A DNA stretch of 64,000 nt. Source: Rhizomucor pusillus (Eukaryota > Mucoromycota > Mucoromycetes > Mucorales > Lichtheimiaceae). Position 1 is the first letter of the stretch. Each line of letters begins with the position of its first letter. Shown one piece after another: positions 61,257 through 64,000 of the stretch. Made by a program: the position numbers and the translations under genes. The stretch covers positions 32,728-96,727 of the forward strand of contig FWWN02000653.1 of the NCBI GenBank assembly GCA_900175165.2, given 5' to 3'. A model generated the notes under the pieces. It had not been told where the DNA came from. It worked only from the letters and a program-made list of their open reading frames with translations, and searched no databases.

Positions 61257-63982
61257 ATGCTGTCAGACTCACCGTTAGAGCCTCCCACAAAACCAGCCCC
61301 GCTGCAAAAGGCCTCGCTCTACCAGACGTGTCGGCTCGTGCTAAACGGACTGGCAGCCGTGCCTGGATTCGATCAATACATATCCTTTGATACCAATAAC
61401 ACACACGATCCGCTTACCAAACTATGGGATATTTGCCGTCAGGGGTCCAGCCTATGCCTTCTTTTCAACACCCTGCGACCTGAAACGCCAATCCAATTCG
61501 ACCCCAATGTCAACAAGCCTAAAGCTTGTGTTTATTACTTTATCATTGCTTGCCGCGACCAGCTTGGCTTCAGCCAGGAAGGTCTCTTTACAGTCTCGGA
61601 TCTTTTTCAGGACGATACGAACGGTTTCGTTAAAGTACAGTAATCTAAAGTCAGAAATATGTCATGGTTGCTAATCACCTCCCTCTCTCTCTCGATATAT
61701 CCAGGTCGTCACTACAGTAAAGAGACTGCTTCAACTGTTAGAACAAAATGGAATCATTGAAATACGATCGACGTCAAACCGGGACTCGGATCCAAAAGAT
61801 ACGCGCGACAAGGTCGTTTATGAGTTGCTTGAAACTGAGCGAAAATACGTCCAGGATCTGGAGAAGCTCCAGGTAAAAACAAAGATTATTCGCTTGTCAC
61901 CGTCCATCCATGCAAATATTAATTATTTTTGATCCAGCATTACATGCGCGAGGCACATGCGCAGAAAGTCTTGCCTCCAGATACACTCCATCAATTATTT
62001 GGCAACCTGAATGCGCTGGTCGATTTTCAGCGACGACTCTTGATCCAGGCAGAAGACAATGCTGACAAGCCGCCCCGTGAGCAGCGATTTGGCAACATGT
62101 TTATGCAGCTTGAGGAGCCATTCTCCGTATACGAGCCATTCTGCGCCAACTTCCAGGCCGCCCAAGACCTTGTAGTTCAAGAAACTGCAAAGTTGCAAAA
62201 ACTCTCGGATATATTGTCACCGACGTACGAATTACCGTCCATGCTCATCAAACCAGTGCAGCGCGTATGCAAATATCCTTTGCTTCTGCAGCAGCTTGTC
62301 AAGGAAACGCCCGCTGACTGGCCATACTATGAGGAGATGAAAGACGGTCTTGAAGCTATCCAGCGCGTAGCCAGCAAAGTCAACGAAACAAAACGGCAAC
62401 AAGAGAATATACAGTTAGTTGAAGAACTCCGGAACCGTTTGGAGGATGATATATGGAAAAATGCCCTGTCCCAGTTTGGAGCCTTGCTGCTCCACGAACG
62501 CTTTACTATTACGCGCAAGGAGATCGACCACGATGTTCTCATGTACCTCTTTCAAAAATCACTATTTATTTGCAAAGAGGATGTTAGCAAAAGAGCCGTC
62601 AAGAGGAAAAAGAAAGCCGGCATCAAGGAGAACGCATTGAGTGTCAAGGGCTGCTTCATGATTTCTCAGATTGCCCAGGTTACCGATACGAGCTCAAATG
62701 GTAAAAATTGATGGAAAAATTACGATATATCGATTGAATGTAGGTATTGATCTGATCTACTGCAGGTTCCTGGTCTCTTCGCGTATTTTGGTCCGAAAGA
62801 GACCAGAAATCATACAACATGCAGGCCTATAATTTAAAGTCGTTCTTGATCAAGTGCCGGAACGACGAGCAGCTAAGGCAGTGGGAATCGATGCTCTCAA
62901 AGCTCGTGGAAAACGAAAAGCGCCAGAGTAAGGTCGATAAAGTTTCCACACCCAGCAACAACAACAGCGTAGCACCATCCGTCTCCTCAGAACACAAGTC
63001 ATCGGTCAAACACATGGTTCCGCGACCTCCAGTTACTTCCAACTTTTACAAGAGCGGCTCACGGGTGTCGTACATTGAATATGAAGAGACGGACTCGGAA
63101 GAAGAAGATGAAGACGACGACGAGGACGAGGAGGAAGATGACGACGATGAACCAATAATCAGTGCTGCGCGGAGAAGCTCCCAGCCGGCAGCATCCTATG
63201 CACGATCTCTTCTTGTAGAAAACAACAATACTGGCGAGCACCACCAGCAGCGACACCACATGCCAAACTCTGTACAACTGAAAAAGAAGCATTCATACAA
63301 CAACATGATGATACCCGGCATGACGCTACCTCCTCTCCCGAGAACTGGCGAGGAGTCTACGCCAGAGAGCGTAGTCTCGCCACCTGTATCATACCCGTCC
63401 TCTCCTTTAGCAAGCTACCCCTCATCACCATCCACATCCACCCGCGCGTCGACCAGCAGTGCTGCGTCTGCAAATCGGCGACAGGATAACGGCCTGTTGC
63501 CCACAGAACTCATTGGAAGGAGCTTACTGGGCGATAACACCAAAAGCAGCAACGAAGAATGCACATACCCTCCTTACACATCGCGAGCACGGTCACAGAG
63601 TACCCCGAATATCCATCATTATCAAACAGCAATATCAGATTATCACAGCCCGCCCCTGCCACCTTTGCCGATACCCACCAAAGATAACAACAACGCTGCT
63701 GCCGATATGCAGCAGCACCAGCACATCAAAGTCAAGTTGAATTACATGGATGGCGTGTACGTTGTCGTAGTACCCGAGAATATCCAGTACCAGGAGTTGC
63801 TGGAGCGCATCGAACGCAAGATCCAGTTCTGTGGACAGGACTTTAATTCGTCGTTGGGACTCAAGTACCAAGACGAGGATGGAGATTTGATCACTGTTAG
63901 TTCAGACGAAGATGTTCAGATGGGCTTTGAAAGCCGAGGGTCCAGCAACACTGTTAATTTTTACGTGATTAGTGCATCGTAA
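61257..63982 (+). CDS. CDC24: Cdc24-like Rho/Cdc42 guanine nucleotide exchange factor
   Basis: Four exons, 61257-61634, 61705-61872, 61938-62700 and 62766-63982, give 841 aa. The N-terminal calponin-homology-like Cdc24 region (about residues 20-125) has YQTCRLVLNGLAAVPGFDQY and DPLTKLWDICRQGSSLCLLF. The DH domain (about residues 155-330) starts VVYELLETERKYVQDLEKLQ and contains SMLIKPVQRVCKYPLLLQQL. The PH domain (about residues 350-480) ends in SFLIKCRNDEQLRQWESML. A long disordered, acidic and Ser/Pro-rich linker follows. The C-terminal PB1 domain runs from HIKVKLNYMDGVYVVVVPEN to the OPCA-type acidic motif YQDEDGDLITVSSDEDVQ. Cdc24 activates Cdc42 at growth sites, with PB1 binding the scaffold Bem1. 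Confidence 0.95.
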
Positions 63983-64000
63983 AAAGTAAACATCCAAAAA

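Overview
The window reads as nuclear DNA of a filamentous fungus. Genes are intron-rich, with short GT-AG introns of about 40-90 bp. They include a class IV-type chitin synthase, a fungal tetraspanin, a Cdc24-type Rho GEF with a PB1 domain, an N-glycan glucosidase I and Mod5. The mix of a TPR-plus-F-box protein, OTU-domain relics and transposon relics suggests an early-diverging lineage (Mucoromycota, probably Mucorales). That placement is inference from the look of the families, not a database result.

Layout. Positions 1-5,460 are mostly non-coding apart from a tetraspanin (857-1,906), and hold two dispersed repeat families (R1, R2) and a 177-base assembly gap. Positions 5,464-23,941 are a compact housekeeping block: EAF1/VID21 (NuA4), a calcineurin-A tail-like mini-gene, an unrecognised basic protein, CDC5/CEF1, glucosidase I, mitochondrial L47/uL29m, ribosomal protein S3 and MSH3. 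Positions 24,000-31,790 are gene-poor and full of decayed mobile-element pieces: degenerate tandem repeats, Plavaka-like fragments, repeat R3 and an OTU protease relic. A TATA-driven 64-aa secreted peptide gene sits at the edge of this region. Positions 33,053-41,603 hold the chitin synthase, MOD5 and a PPP1R37-like LRR protein. Positions 41,640-49,050 are a second accessory block with further R1 and R2 copies, a frameshifted TPR/F-box/LRR gene, a coiled-coil remnant and an unrecognised multi-exon gene. Positions 49,417-63,982 are again gene-dense: GH20 hexosaminidase, a small zinc-finger protein, PGS1, NOC3 and CDC24.

The genes do not form one pathway. Shared themes are chromatin and RNA processing (EAF1, CDC5, MOD5), translation and ribosome assembly (S3, L47, NOC3), genome maintenance (MSH3), wall growth and polarity (chitin synthase, CDC24, GH20) and mitochondrial lipid synthesis (PGS1). 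Neighbours are linked mainly by promoter or tail sharing: L47 and S3 are head to head, MOD5 and the PPP1R37-like gene have start codons 17 bp apart, and several pairs are tail to tail. I found no CRISPR array, rRNA or convincing tRNA. I did not find a clear new multi-gene system. The best candidates for something undescribed are the catalytic-domain-less calcineurin-like mini-gene, the R2 repeat that keeps a Cys-rich frame, the small secreted peptide and the unrecognised gene at 47-48.5 kb.
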